Shown here one piece after another: positions 1 to 5,910 of a DNA stretch of 10,882 bases (the stretch's first letter is position 1; every line of letters begins with the position of its first letter). The notes under the pieces were generated by a model. The model searched no databases. It saw only the letters and a list, made by a program, of their open reading frames with translations, and was not told the DNA's origin. Origin of the DNA: Labilibaculum sp. (GTDB lineage Bacteria; Bacteroidota; Bacteroidia; Bacteroidales; Marinifilaceae); NCBI GenBank assembly GCA_016743925.1, contig JADGFH010000136.1:1-10882 (forward strand), in the 5' to 3' direction. The position numbers and the translations under genes are program-made.

Positions 1-27
1 CTATTTATATCTTATAATGTATATTAA

Positions 28-221
28 TGTAGGTAAGTGTAGGTAGATTGATATCAATTGTAGGTAAATAAGTATAGTTTGTAGGTTGTTTTTTGGCACT
101 CCTTTTTTTTTACCTACAAAACGGCTTTGTAGGTAAAATTACCTACATGTTTACCTACAAATAAATAATTGATTACTAAACAGTTAAATGCGTTTGTAGG
201 TAATGTAGGTAATGTAGGTAG
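28..221. repeat. Cluster of ~11 TGTAGGTAA 9-mers, both orientations
   Basis: Plus-strand copies start at 28, 38, 59, 80, 128, 195, 204 and 213. Inverted copies (TTACCTACA) lie at 110-118, 139-147 and 151-159. The copies at 38 and 213 end in AG and the copy at 80 ends in TG; the others match exactly. The last three form a perfect head-to-tail 9-bp tandem. Copies at 128 and 139 face each other across 2 bases, making a near-palindrome. The first four starts are 10, 21 and 21 bases apart, close to whole helical turns. The rest of 1-273 is AT-rich with a T-run near 103-111, and I see no gene in it. A multi-site protein-binding region (repressor operators, replication iterons or transposase sites) is the natural inference; which one is not shown. 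Confidence 0.85.
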
Positions 222-273
222 ATTTTTAACGATGTTCCAAATAGAAATATGGAAACCTAAACCTAAACTAAAT

Positions 274-549
274 TTAGAAACGAATAAAGAGGTATTCCAA
301 GTCAATTTTCACCTGGTCAATTGCTTTTTTGTAGTCGTGAAATTGCTTTTGAGCAGCAATAGTCGATTTGTAAGTGTTTTGCAAATTACGACCTGTCATT
401 CGAAAGGTAGCATACTCAGTATGTTCCTCTGGTAATTCAGCCAAAACAAACAACATGTTCCTCACCAATTTTTTAAACTGGCTTGGCTCTTGCTCCAGTT
501 TATTCAACAGCAGCTTTACCTCTTCAATACATTCTTTGGCTTTATCCAT
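274..549 (-). CDS. Small helical protein of unknown function
   Basis: This 91-residue protein is the only gene read leftward in the window. I do not recognise a family. The composition is rich in Lys, Glu, Gln and Leu with heptad-like hydrophobic spacing (residues 5-20 and 62-86), so a mostly helical, possibly coiled-coil protein is likely. There is no signal peptide or HTH that I can defend. The start at 549 is chosen because the upstream extension (to an ATG at 636) would add 29 residues with a hydrophobic stretch unlike the rest, over AT-rich sequence that looks noncoding. A TATTTTTG promoter -7-like element lies on the minus strand at 565-558, only about 9 bases before the ATG, which leaves little leader. 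It lies between the 9-mer cluster and the divergent structural block, a position where phage regulators are often found. That role is inference. Confidence 0.55.
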   Translation of the reverse strand: MDKAKECIEEVKLLLNKLEQEPSQFKKLVRNMLFVLAELPEEHTEYATFRMTGRNLQNTYKSTIAAQKQFHDYKKAIDQVKIDLEYLFIRF

Positions 550-611
550 ATTGCTTGCAAAAATAATGAAAATTGCAATACAATAATACAATGATAAATA
601 AGGTATTTTAT

Positions 612-619
612 TATCTTTG
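612..619 (+). promoter_or_regulatory. Possible Bacteroidota -7 element (TATCTTTG)
   Basis: TATCTTTG matches the Bacteroidota -7 consensus TAnnTTTG and lies about 70 bases before the gene at 688, in the divergent intergenic region. No TTTG is visible at the expected -33 spacing, so the assignment is weak. A similar TCTTTGATA string occurs in the leader of the gene at 5032 (4991-4999). Confidence 0.3.
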
Positions 620-643
620 ATAGTAGTAACCGCCAAGTCCTTT

Positions 644-658
644 TTGATTACAAATCAA
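644..658. promoter_or_regulatory. Palindrome TTGATT-N3-AATCAA before gene 688
   Basis: A perfect 6-bp inverted repeat with a 3-base spacer lies 30 bases before the start of the gene at 688. It has the size of an operator for a dimeric regulator. The same half-site recurs with larger spacing in the leader of the gene at 5032 (ATCAA at 4984-4988, TTGAT at 4994-4998). In such AT-rich sequence it may be chance. Confidence 0.3.
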
Positions 659-687
659 TGATTTATATTACTAAAAATTAACATTGT

Positions 688-1248
688 ATGGCAAAAGGAA
701 TTACTGTAGAGGTGGCATTCCCAAAAATGCATGTAGATTATATCAATTCGAAATGGACCTATGGCTACAATGAGCCTGTAGTTGCACGAGATTTGAACGG
801 ACATATCGGAGCCATCGTAAAGTCTCAATTAAGAAAGCAACCAATTACACCTAACATTCGAAAGTACGAAACTGGAGAGCATGTTCAATTTGCATTGCCT
901 TATTACAATGATTTGAACATTCGTTACAATAATTACATTTCGGAAAATGGTGAAAAGATGATTCGCCAGTGGGTTCGAAGGAAATTCTTCTTCGAAATGC
1001 ACGAACACATTCTTGATTTGTACTTTAAAGGATTCACCGAAATTAAAGCAGCTATTATCGATTTTTGCGATTTTCACGATCTTGATCCTATGAATTATAA
1101 TTACGATTCTTTAAAGCGAGAATATTTGAGATTTCGCACAAAAGAAAAAGCAACAAAAGCACTAAAAAAAGCGACCACTTTTGCTTCTCTTTTGTCCCTT
1201 ATTTGCCCTGTTTTTGTCGCGTCATATTTAACATTTATAGCATGGTAA
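688..1248 (+). CDS. Conserved phage protein, function unknown; possible HTH
   Basis: This 186-residue protein opens the rightward block. The first 135 residues are polar and basic and look like a compact soluble domain (FALPYYNDLNIRYNNY near 68-83; basic QWVRRKFFFEMHEH near 93-106). Residues 114-150 resemble a helix-turn-helix of the kind in phage activators (GFTEIKAAI followed by a second helix containing LKREYLRFR), but I cannot confirm this. The last 23 residues are hydrophobic and could be a membrane helix or an unimportant tail. The stop at 1246-1248 lies just past the ATG of the next gene (1242), a 7-base overlap indicating translational coupling. An in-frame A AAA AAA heptamer at 1164-1170 could send ribosomes into the next reading frame. 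ATG at 688 fits the leader, which has TTACTAAAAATTAA just upstream. Regulator or structural accessory are both possible. Confidence 0.8.
   Translation: MAKGITVEVAFPKMHVDYINSKWTYGYNEPVVARDLNGHIGAIVKSQLRKQPITPNIRKYETGEHVQFALPYYNDLNIRYNNYISENGEKMIRQWVRRKFFFEMHEHILDLYFKGFTEIKAAIIDFCDFHDLDPMNYNYDSLKREYLRFRTKEKATKALKKATTFASLLSLICPVFVASYLTFIAW
1164..1170 (+). other. Candidate -1 ribosomal frameshift heptamer (A AAA AAA G)
   Basis: Seven A bases sit in the X XXY YYZ register of the 688 frame (codons CTA AAA AAA GCG). After a -1 slip the new frame (AGC GAC CAC ...) has no stop and runs straight into the ATG at 1242 and through that gene. The fusion would join 161 residues of the first protein to 24 linker residues and the whole second protein. 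A weak GCGAC (1171-1175) / GTCGC (1216-1220) pairing exists downstream but starts without the usual spacer. An A-run can occur by chance in AT-rich DNA. Confidence 0.35.
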
Positions 1249-1697
1249 CAAAGAACAAAAATTTAGCACAAAACATACTTTCTATCTTTTATGCTATTCC
1301 CGAAAGTGTAGAATCAGAATTGGTAGGATCAACATCTTATCATCGTAAAATTATTTTTAAAGAAGGATACGATTGGGAAGAAATTCCATTTTCTCCAAAA
1401 TCGGGAAAGTTTACCGAAAAGACATCAAGTAAAGCAGCTGGTGTTTTGTACAAACCTACTTTAAATGCTTTTTATCCTGGAGAAGATGAAAGTGATTTAG
1501 CTCTGTTTGCAAAAATTACCAACAGACCGGTACTCATTAAATTGGTGTACTCAAGTGCCCAATGTAAATTGATTGGTAATTTATCAGGAGCAAAACCAAG
1601 ACTTTTACCAAGCCTAGCAGTAGGAACTGGAAAAACAGGTCGTGCTTTAAAATTTACAGGAAACGATATTCATACAGCTTATTGGCTGGAGGAATAA
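1242..1697 (+). CDS. Probable phage structural protein, function unknown
   Basis: The product is 151 residues. I know of no named family. It has an N-terminal helix (residues 7-20), then beta-rich sequence with many aromatic and Gly/Pro positions (YDWEEIPFSP near 43-52, LNAFYPGEDE near 74-83), a strand pair RPVLIKLVYSS (95-105), and a C-terminal GRALKFTGNDIHTAYWLEE. That ending resembles strands seen in small tail or connector proteins, but this is an impression from fold-like pattern only. The ATG at 1242 overlaps the previous stop. A TTG at 1203 would add 13 residues (PCFCRVIFNIYS) with no family support, so I prefer 1242. Its position before protease and capsid fits a virion role. It may also be made as a frameshift fusion with the upstream protein. 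Confidence 0.75.
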   Translation: MVTKNKNLAQNILSIFYAIPESVESELVGSTSYHRKIIFKEGYDWEEIPFSPKSGKFTEKTSSKAAGVLYKPTLNAFYPGEDESDLALFAKITNRPVLIKLVYSSAQCKLIGNLSGAKPRLLPSLAVGTGKTGRALKFTGNDIHTAYWLEE

Positions 1698-1737
1698 GCC
1701 TGTTTTACTCCTTTTTATAGTCCTTTCTCTCGCTTAG

Positions 1738-1777
1738 TTCTTCATGTATCATTGTATAAAACGTGATACATGAAGAA
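1738..1777 (+). promoter_or_regulatory. 14-bp inverted repeat covering the protease start codon
   Basis: TTCTTCATGTATCA (1738-1751) and TGATACATGAAGAA (1764-1777) are perfect reverse complements around a 12-base loop. In RNA the stem can extend two more pairs (G-U at 1737/1778, A-U at 1736/1779). The protease ATG (1770-1772) lies inside the right arm, so the folded mRNA would hide the start codon and the bases just before it. No T-run follows, so it is not an intrinsic terminator. It could be a translational control hairpin or, as DNA, an operator for a dimeric protein. The inverted repeat is seen; its function is inferred. Confidence 0.7.
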
Positions 1778-2663
1778 TTCCAAACTACTTTCTAGCCTTA
1801 TAAAAGGCAAATGGATGATTTCTTTTGAGGAATCGATGGCCAAACATGCCATTGTTCGCAAACTCATGGATGGAGATTATCTAGCTGAAGAATACAGTAA
1901 GATTTTATCGGAGAATAAACCTCTGATGGATTCAATTCTTGCATCTTCAGGTATGGGAGGATCCTTCGATGATGCTCCTAAAGGTTCAATCGCCATTATT
2001 CCTATTGGTGGTACTATGCTTAAGTATGGTACTTACTGCAGTTACGGAACCGAAGAAATTGCAGCCGAAATTACCAAGGCTGCCAATCACAGAAATATTG
2101 ATGCAATTATTCTCGACATAGATTCGGGAGGTGGAGCTGTTGATGCAATTGCTCCTTTGGTTGATGCCATTGAAAGATGCAACAAACCTGTTGTGGCTTC
2201 GTGCGATTTATGTGCAAGTGCAGCTTATTGGACTGCAACCGCATGTGATAGAATTGTAGCCAATAACAATATTTCTGCCGAGTTCGGATCTATTGGTGTA
2301 ATGATGTCTTTTCAAGATGCTGAACCATACTACAAAGAAATGGGTGTGATTAATCATACCATTTATTCCAATCATTCTGCAGATAAAAACGAATCATTCG
2401 AATTAGCAAAAAAAGGAGAGTATGACAAAATCAAATCAGAAATGCTCGATCCACTCGCGATCAAGTTCCAAACCCAAGTTAAGGCCGCCAGGGGTGAAAA
2501 GCTTAACACCGAAATCCCCGGAATTATCTCGGGGAAGATGTTCGGACCTGAAGACTCCAAAGCGTATGGTCTGATTGACGAAATAGGAAATATAGATACA
2601 GCGGTTCAAATCGCTCGCGATCTATCGAAGAGTGCATTAATTGATAATTATTTAAAACAATAA
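1770..2663 (+). CDS. S49 (SppA/ClpP-fold) prophage capsid maturation protease
   Basis: This serine protease of 297 residues has the crotonase/ClpP fold of the S49 group, which in phages cleaves scaffold and capsid precursor during prohead maturation. The N-terminal helical part (1-65) leads to the first strand SIAIIPIGG (73-81), then the DSGGG oxyanion loop (118-122) and the nucleophile motif CASAAYW with Ser150. FGSIGVMMSFQD (172-183) is the typical next block. Lys206 (SADKNE) fits the general base of the SppA Ser/Lys dyad. The C-terminus holds the IPGIISGKMFGPEDSKAYGLIDEIG segment split around 249-273, the usual S49 end. There is no transmembrane segment, unlike host SppA. The ATG at 1770 keeps the KLLSSLIKGKW opening common in phage homologues. 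It is followed 12 bases later by the capsid gene, its expected substrate. Confidence 0.92.
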   Translation: MKNSKLLSSLIKGKWMISFEESMAKHAIVRKLMDGDYLAEEYSKILSENKPLMDSILASSGMGGSFDDAPKGSIAIIPIGGTMLKYGTYCSYGTEEIAAEITKAANHRNIDAIILDIDSGGGAVDAIAPLVDAIERCNKPVVASCDLCASAAYWTATACDRIVANNNISAEFGSIGVMMSFQDAEPYYKEMGVINHTIYSNHSADKNESFELAKKGEYDKIKSEMLDPLAIKFQTQVKAARGEKLNTEIPGIISGKMFGPEDSKAYGLIDEIGNIDTAVQIARDLSKSALIDNYLKQ

Positions 2664-2675
2664 AACCGGTTGTCT

Positions 2676-4106
2676 ATGTTTAAGGAAATTTTAGCAGCAG
2701 TATTTTCTCATTTCAAGATTGGTTCATTTGCCAAAGATGTAAATGGGAAAAGTGTTCTGACATCAGATCAGAAAGTAGAACTTACTGAAAAGTGGGGTGA
2801 AAAATTTGTAGAATCCTTTTTAAAGGATTTGGAAGCTTATGAAGAAAATCCACCATCTGCAGAAGATGCAACAGCTTTGAAGAAAGCTCAGGATGATCTT
2901 CAAAAACTACAGGCTGAGCACGATGCCTATAAAAAAGGTGCACAGAAAAAGGAGCAAGATCTTCAAGCGAAGGTTGACACTCTAAGTGATGACCCTGAAA
3001 AAGATCCAGACGTGGAAGGAAAAGGAAAGCCAGGAGCAAGAAAACAATTTGCAGCTGATATGAAGTTGGCTCATAACTTAATGTTAGATGCAGAATTCGA
3101 AGGGACTCCTATTTCTGCCGATACTAGTATTGATACTACTGAGTTAAGATCTGAGTTTGGTAAGTACATTTCTTCCGAAAGAATGGAAATTGTCCGTGCC
3201 TTAACCCATAAGGTTAACTCTGTTCAGTACATGAAAACAATTGTGACTGACAAAACTGTTTGGCGTGCATCTAAGGCAATCATTACTTCGGTTGTTCAGC
3301 AGTTTGTTGCAAAATGGACTCCATCGGGCAAAGGTAAATTTACTCCTATCGAGATTGTGCAGCGTAAGCACAAAATTAACGTGCCTATTACTCCGGCTGA
3401 CATCATGGATGATGTTATTGGGTACTTGTACGATGAAGGTTTAGAGCCAAAAGATATGCCTATTGTGAAGTATATCGTTACTCAATTGGTATTGCCAAAG
3501 GTCGATGAAGATCGTGAAATGCTTCTATTAGCTACTGGTAAATATGTAGCTCTTGCTAATGATATCAACGATGGCGATGCAGCTCAGGAAACTGGAAAGT
3601 CAATGGATGGTTATTGTACTATCTTGGAAGATCAGAAAGCATTGAAAGATGCGGCAGATCCTGCAGCAGCTCCAATCAACTGGTTATTGGATGGTGTTAC
3701 TTTAACTCCTGAAAATATTGTGGATAAAATGAACGAGGCCGCTGATTCTGTTGCACCTCTTTACAAACGTAAAAAGATGTTCATTCATGCCGATCCTGAT
3801 TTAATTACCATGTACAATCGTGCATATCAGAAATTATTTCCTAACACCAAAAATGAAGATGGTAAGAAAAACAAATTGGATTTTACCAATTTCACTTTTG
3901 CAGAACTTGATGGTATGACAGGAGTTGGTCACTTCTTTATCACTCCTAAAGAAAACTTTATTCACTTATTGTCTAAAAACAAAGGTGCATCGAAAATTTT
4001 CATGCAAGGCGAAAACTACGATGTTAAAGTGTTTGCTGAATACAGGGAAGCTGTTGGTTTTGCAGTTGCGGAGGCGTTATTTGCATACGTTAAGCCAGGA
4101 GTATAA
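2676..4106 (+). CDS. Major capsid protein with N-terminal scaffold-like domain
   Basis: The 476-residue product is read as an HK97-type major capsid protein carrying its scaffold as an N-terminal region. Residues 60-105 form a Lys/Glu/Gln-rich coiled coil (ATALKKAQDDLQKLQAEHD), followed by a Gly/Lys-rich linker (110-122), a plausible region for cleavage by the protease encoded just upstream. The body (125-476) has capsid-like features: a long helix and strand region at 170-215, KINVPITPADIMDDVIGYLYDEGL (233-256), and a C-terminal KVFAEYREAVGFAVAEALFAYVKPGV split near 451-476, like the P-domain ending of capsid proteins. An in-frame TTG at 2670 would add two residues; ATG at 2676 is preferred. 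A strong terminator follows eight bases after the stop, which suits a highly expressed gene. The fold call rests on context and pattern, not an alignment. Confidence 0.85.
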   Translation: MFKEILAAVFSHFKIGSFAKDVNGKSVLTSDQKVELTEKWGEKFVESFLKDLEAYEENPPSAEDATALKKAQDDLQKLQAEHDAYKKGAQKKEQDLQAKVDTLSDDPEKDPDVEGKGKPGARKQFAADMKLAHNLMLDAEFEGTPISADTSIDTTELRSEFGKYISSERMEIVRALTHKVNSVQYMKTIVTDKTVWRASKAIITSVVQQFVAKWTPSGKGKFTPIEIVQRKHKINVPITPADIMDDVIGYLYDEGLEPKDMPIVKYIVTQLVLPKVDEDREMLLLATGKYVALANDINDGDAAQETGKSMDGYCTILEDQKALKDAADPAAAPINWLLDGVTLTPENIVDKMNEAADSVAPLYKRKKMFIHADPDLITMYNRAYQKLFPNTKNEDGKKNKLDFTNFTFAELDGMTGVGHFFITPKENFIHLLSKNKGASKIFMQGENYDVKVFAEYREAVGFAVAEALFAYVKPGV

Positions 4107-4113
4107 ACAAATA

Positions 4114-4139
4114 CATCCCCTTCGGGGGATGCTGTTTTT
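4114..4139 (+). terminator. Intrinsic terminator after the capsid gene
   Basis: CATCCCC (4114-4120) and GGGGATG (4125-4131) form a perfect 7-bp stem closed by a TTCG tetraloop. A five-T run follows at 4135-4139. It starts eight bases after the capsid stop codon, so the 4179 gene needs its own promoter or read-through. Confidence 0.92.
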
Positions 4140-4178
4140 CTAGTTAAATAAATTGTTTAAAATATAATTCATTTCGAT

Positions 4179-4886
4179 ATGAAAAAGCATTTAATTTTTT
4201 TACTCACAATGATGTTTGCAATTTTAGCAGGTGCAACATCAACGCACTTTCCTGATGCCGCCTTGGTTGTTCAGGATGTGAATATTACCCCTGTTTTAGT
4301 TTCTGGTGTTACGATGCTAGGATCTTTTGTTGAATTGGTCCCAGTTGGAGCTTTAGGAGTTTATGCTATGGTTAGCGTACCGAAAGGCGGCACTAATATT
4401 GGAAAACCATCGCCAAAACAAGATAAAATTATTTTATTTAGATGGTCGGATGTTGTCGCTCCAGTTAGGGATATAAACGGTATTCTCATAGCTACAGATT
4501 TGACATTAAATGTTGGTGCAGTTGCAATAGCTATGTATGCTACCAAAGGAACAATATCTTTTAAGCAAACACCAGAAGGAGATGTTGATGCAAAAGCTTG
4601 GTTGCAAGAATTAAGTTTTGATCATCCTGGTAACAGTTTGTTAATTGATGAATTTTTGGAGAACAACTTAAATGAATATTTAGGAGCATTAATACTTCCT
4701 TATGATGCCACGGCAGATAAAACTTTGTGTGGAGCTCCTGAAGCTCCCTTACAAATAGAACCTGAATCGATGGATAATAAGGATGGAAATAAAACTTCTA
4801 TGGTTGTGAAATCTGTAATGCGTGGGCCACGAGCTGCACATTACCAAGGAGTAATTCCAACTCTTGACACTGATGGAGGTGCATAA
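4179..4886 (+). CDS. Probable virion protein with hydrophobic N-terminus
   Basis: The product has 235 residues. The start MKKHLIFLLTMMFAILAGAT looks like a Sec signal peptide or a membrane helix (charged residues 2-3, hydrophobic 5-18, small residues near 18-20), which is unexpected for a cytoplasmically assembled virion protein. The body is beta-rich: FRWSDVVAPVRDINGILIA (87-105), then AMYATKGTISFKQTPEGDVDAKAW (118-141), and LSFDHPGNSLLIDEFLENNLNEYLGALI split around 145-172. This layout recalls tail tube or head-decoration proteins of Bacteroidota phages, but I cannot name a family. The gene is monocistronic between two strong terminators (4114-4139 and 4919-4949), which suggests separate, probably high-level expression. 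No clear -33/-7 promoter is seen in 4140-4178. A secreted or envelope protein is the alternative. Confidence 0.75.
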   Translation: MKKHLIFLLTMMFAILAGATSTHFPDAALVVQDVNITPVLVSGVTMLGSFVELVPVGALGVYAMVSVPKGGTNIGKPSPKQDKIILFRWSDVVAPVRDINGILIATDLTLNVGAVAIAMYATKGTISFKQTPEGDVDAKAWLQELSFDHPGNSLLIDEFLENNLNEYLGALILPYDATADKTLCGAPEAPLQIEPESMDNKDGNKTSMVVKSVMRGPRAAHYQGVIPTLDTDGGA

Positions 4887-4918
4887 TTTTTAATTATAGG
4901 TTGAGTTTTTAAAGGTGG

Positions 4919-4949
4919 AAAAGCTTCGGGATATCTCGAAGCTTTTTTT
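4919..4949 (+). terminator. Intrinsic terminator after gene 4179
   Basis: AAAAGCTTCG (4919-4928) pairs with CGAAGCTTTT (4937-4946). One G-U pair and one G-C pair close an ATAT loop, and a seven-T run covers 4943-4949. It lies about 30 bases after the stop at 4886. The A and T flanks would let it also work on the minus strand. Confidence 0.92.
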
Positions 4950-4971
4950 GTGTCTACAAACGTCCTTCCTA

Positions 4972-4999
4972 TTGCAATTGCAAATCAATTTCTTTGATA
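4972..4999. promoter_or_regulatory. Palindromic leader before gene 5032
   Basis: A perfect 12-bp palindrome TTGCAATTGCAA occupies 4972-4983. It is followed by ATCAA-N5-TTGAT (4984-4998), which overlaps a -7-like TTTCTTTG (4989-4996). A promoter is expected here because a terminator lies just upstream and a five-kilobase gene set downstream. No -33 TTTG is seen at the right spacing. The segment AACTAAAAATCATTGCAATG before the start resembles the leader of gene 688. Confidence 0.35.
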
Positions 5000-5031
5000 A
5001 TGACATTGTTTATTAACTAAAAATCATTGCA

Positions 5032-5910
5032 ATGAAAGTAGCAGAATTGAAAAAGTTGAATGGTGATGCTTTATTGAAAGCAGCTTCCGAATTTTTAAAA
5101 GAATTGAATGAACTGAATAAAAACTCAGTTACAAAAGATAAGTATAAAGAAGCTTTATCTGAGATTGGGAAATTAACAAAAGCGAAAGAAGCTTTGGAAA
5201 ATGAATTATCTACCTTGAAAGAAACTTCAGTTCTTAAAGTTGATTTTGATAAAAAAGTTCAATTAGTAGATGATCTTATTCAGGATAAGAAAGATTTGGA
5301 ACATCAGTACGAAAAGGCTCTTGATTCAATAGAACCAATTTCTCAAAAAACCACCTTTCTTGTTTCTGGCATATTAGGAACAGCTACAGTTGATTTGATC
5401 TGTAGAAGTATCAGTGAGAAATTTATTGGAGAATCAGACATTACCGTGTTTGGTGATGATTCAACTCCATTAACCGAAGCTTTAGTGGATGCTCTTAAAG
5501 ACGAAACAATTCCTGAACAGTTTGTATTAGTTACTTCTCCTTGCGTTGCTATCAATCCATTTTCAATGGTAGATCTTAAGTTTTTAAGATGTAAAAAGAA
5601 TGGTGACTTTAATACAGGATTACCATTTGTTTTGGAAAGAGAAAAGCTTGCCAAGTTGGAAGATTTCGAAACGATTGAGGAATTAATGAATGCATATCAT
5701 GCTGTTCATTTTGGTGGTCAGGTTCCAATGCTTCTTTTAGATGTAGGTCCTGATAATTTAAAATGTGGTGTGTATCGCGCTAATCCAAGAATGGATTTAA
5801 TTGAGAATGCATTGATCAGTAAAAAATTCTTCTGTTTTAACGATAAAGGCTTAATGGCACTTGAACCAATTATCGATGAACTTTACCCAACTGTAGAGGA
5901 AGAAGAATAG
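5032..5910 (+). CDS. Coiled-coil phage protein, function unknown
   Basis: This 292-residue protein starts the second gene set. Residues 1-100 are strongly helical with heptad repeats rich in Lys, Glu and Leu (ALSEIGKLTKAKEALENEL near 41-59), a clear coiled coil. A short hydrophobic stretch FLVSGILGTATV (109-120) separates it from a globular domain (121-285) with several cysteines (124, 171, 187, 245, 268) and a VPMLLLDVGPDNLKCGVYRA segment (231-250). The C-terminus is acidic (EEEEE). I do not recognise the domain. The coiled coil could mediate self-assembly or scaffold-like contacts. The ATG follows a typical AT-rich Bacteroidota leader. Its TAG stop overlaps the GTG start of the next gene by one base (TAGTG), so the two are probably translated in a coupled way. 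Confidence 0.8.
   Translation: MKVAELKKLNGDALLKAASEFLKELNELNKNSVTKDKYKEALSEIGKLTKAKEALENELSTLKETSVLKVDFDKKVQLVDDLIQDKKDLEHQYEKALDSIEPISQKTTFLVSGILGTATVDLICRSISEKFIGESDITVFGDDSTPLTEALVDALKDETIPEQFVLVTSPCVAINPFSMVDLKFLRCKKNGDFNTGLPFVLEREKLAKLEDFETIEELMNAYHAVHFGGQVPMLLLDVGPDNLKCGVYRANPRMDLIENALISKKFFCFNDKGLMALEPIIDELYPTVEEEE

Noticed and set aside
195..221. CRISPR-like or satellite array
   Set aside because: The units are 9 bases, in both orientations and irregularly spaced, without unique spacers of uniform length.
242..268. Telomere-like CCTAAA repeats
   Set aside because: Only two imperfect units are present, in AT-rich DNA with no other sign of a linear end.
114..305. Leftward reading frame with an LPTLPTLPT stretch
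   Set aside because: The repeated residues are the translation of the 9-bp tandem repeat; the frame overlaps the end of the 274-549 gene and has no other coding character.
169..586. Forward reading frames opposite the 274-549 gene
   Set aside because: They are low-complexity shadows rich in Ser, Phe and Val, and they conflict with the more protein-like leftward frame.
1687..1715. Possible terminator after gene 1242 (GGAG ... CTCC then T-run)
   Set aside because: Only short, interrupted pairing is possible; the T-run alone is not enough support.
2515..2535. TCCCCG / CGGGGA hairpin inside the protease gene
   Set aside because: Six pairs with a nine-base loop inside a conserved coding segment are within what chance allows.
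2670..2675. TTG start for the capsid gene
   Set aside because: An ATG two codons later gives the same protein and is the more usual start.
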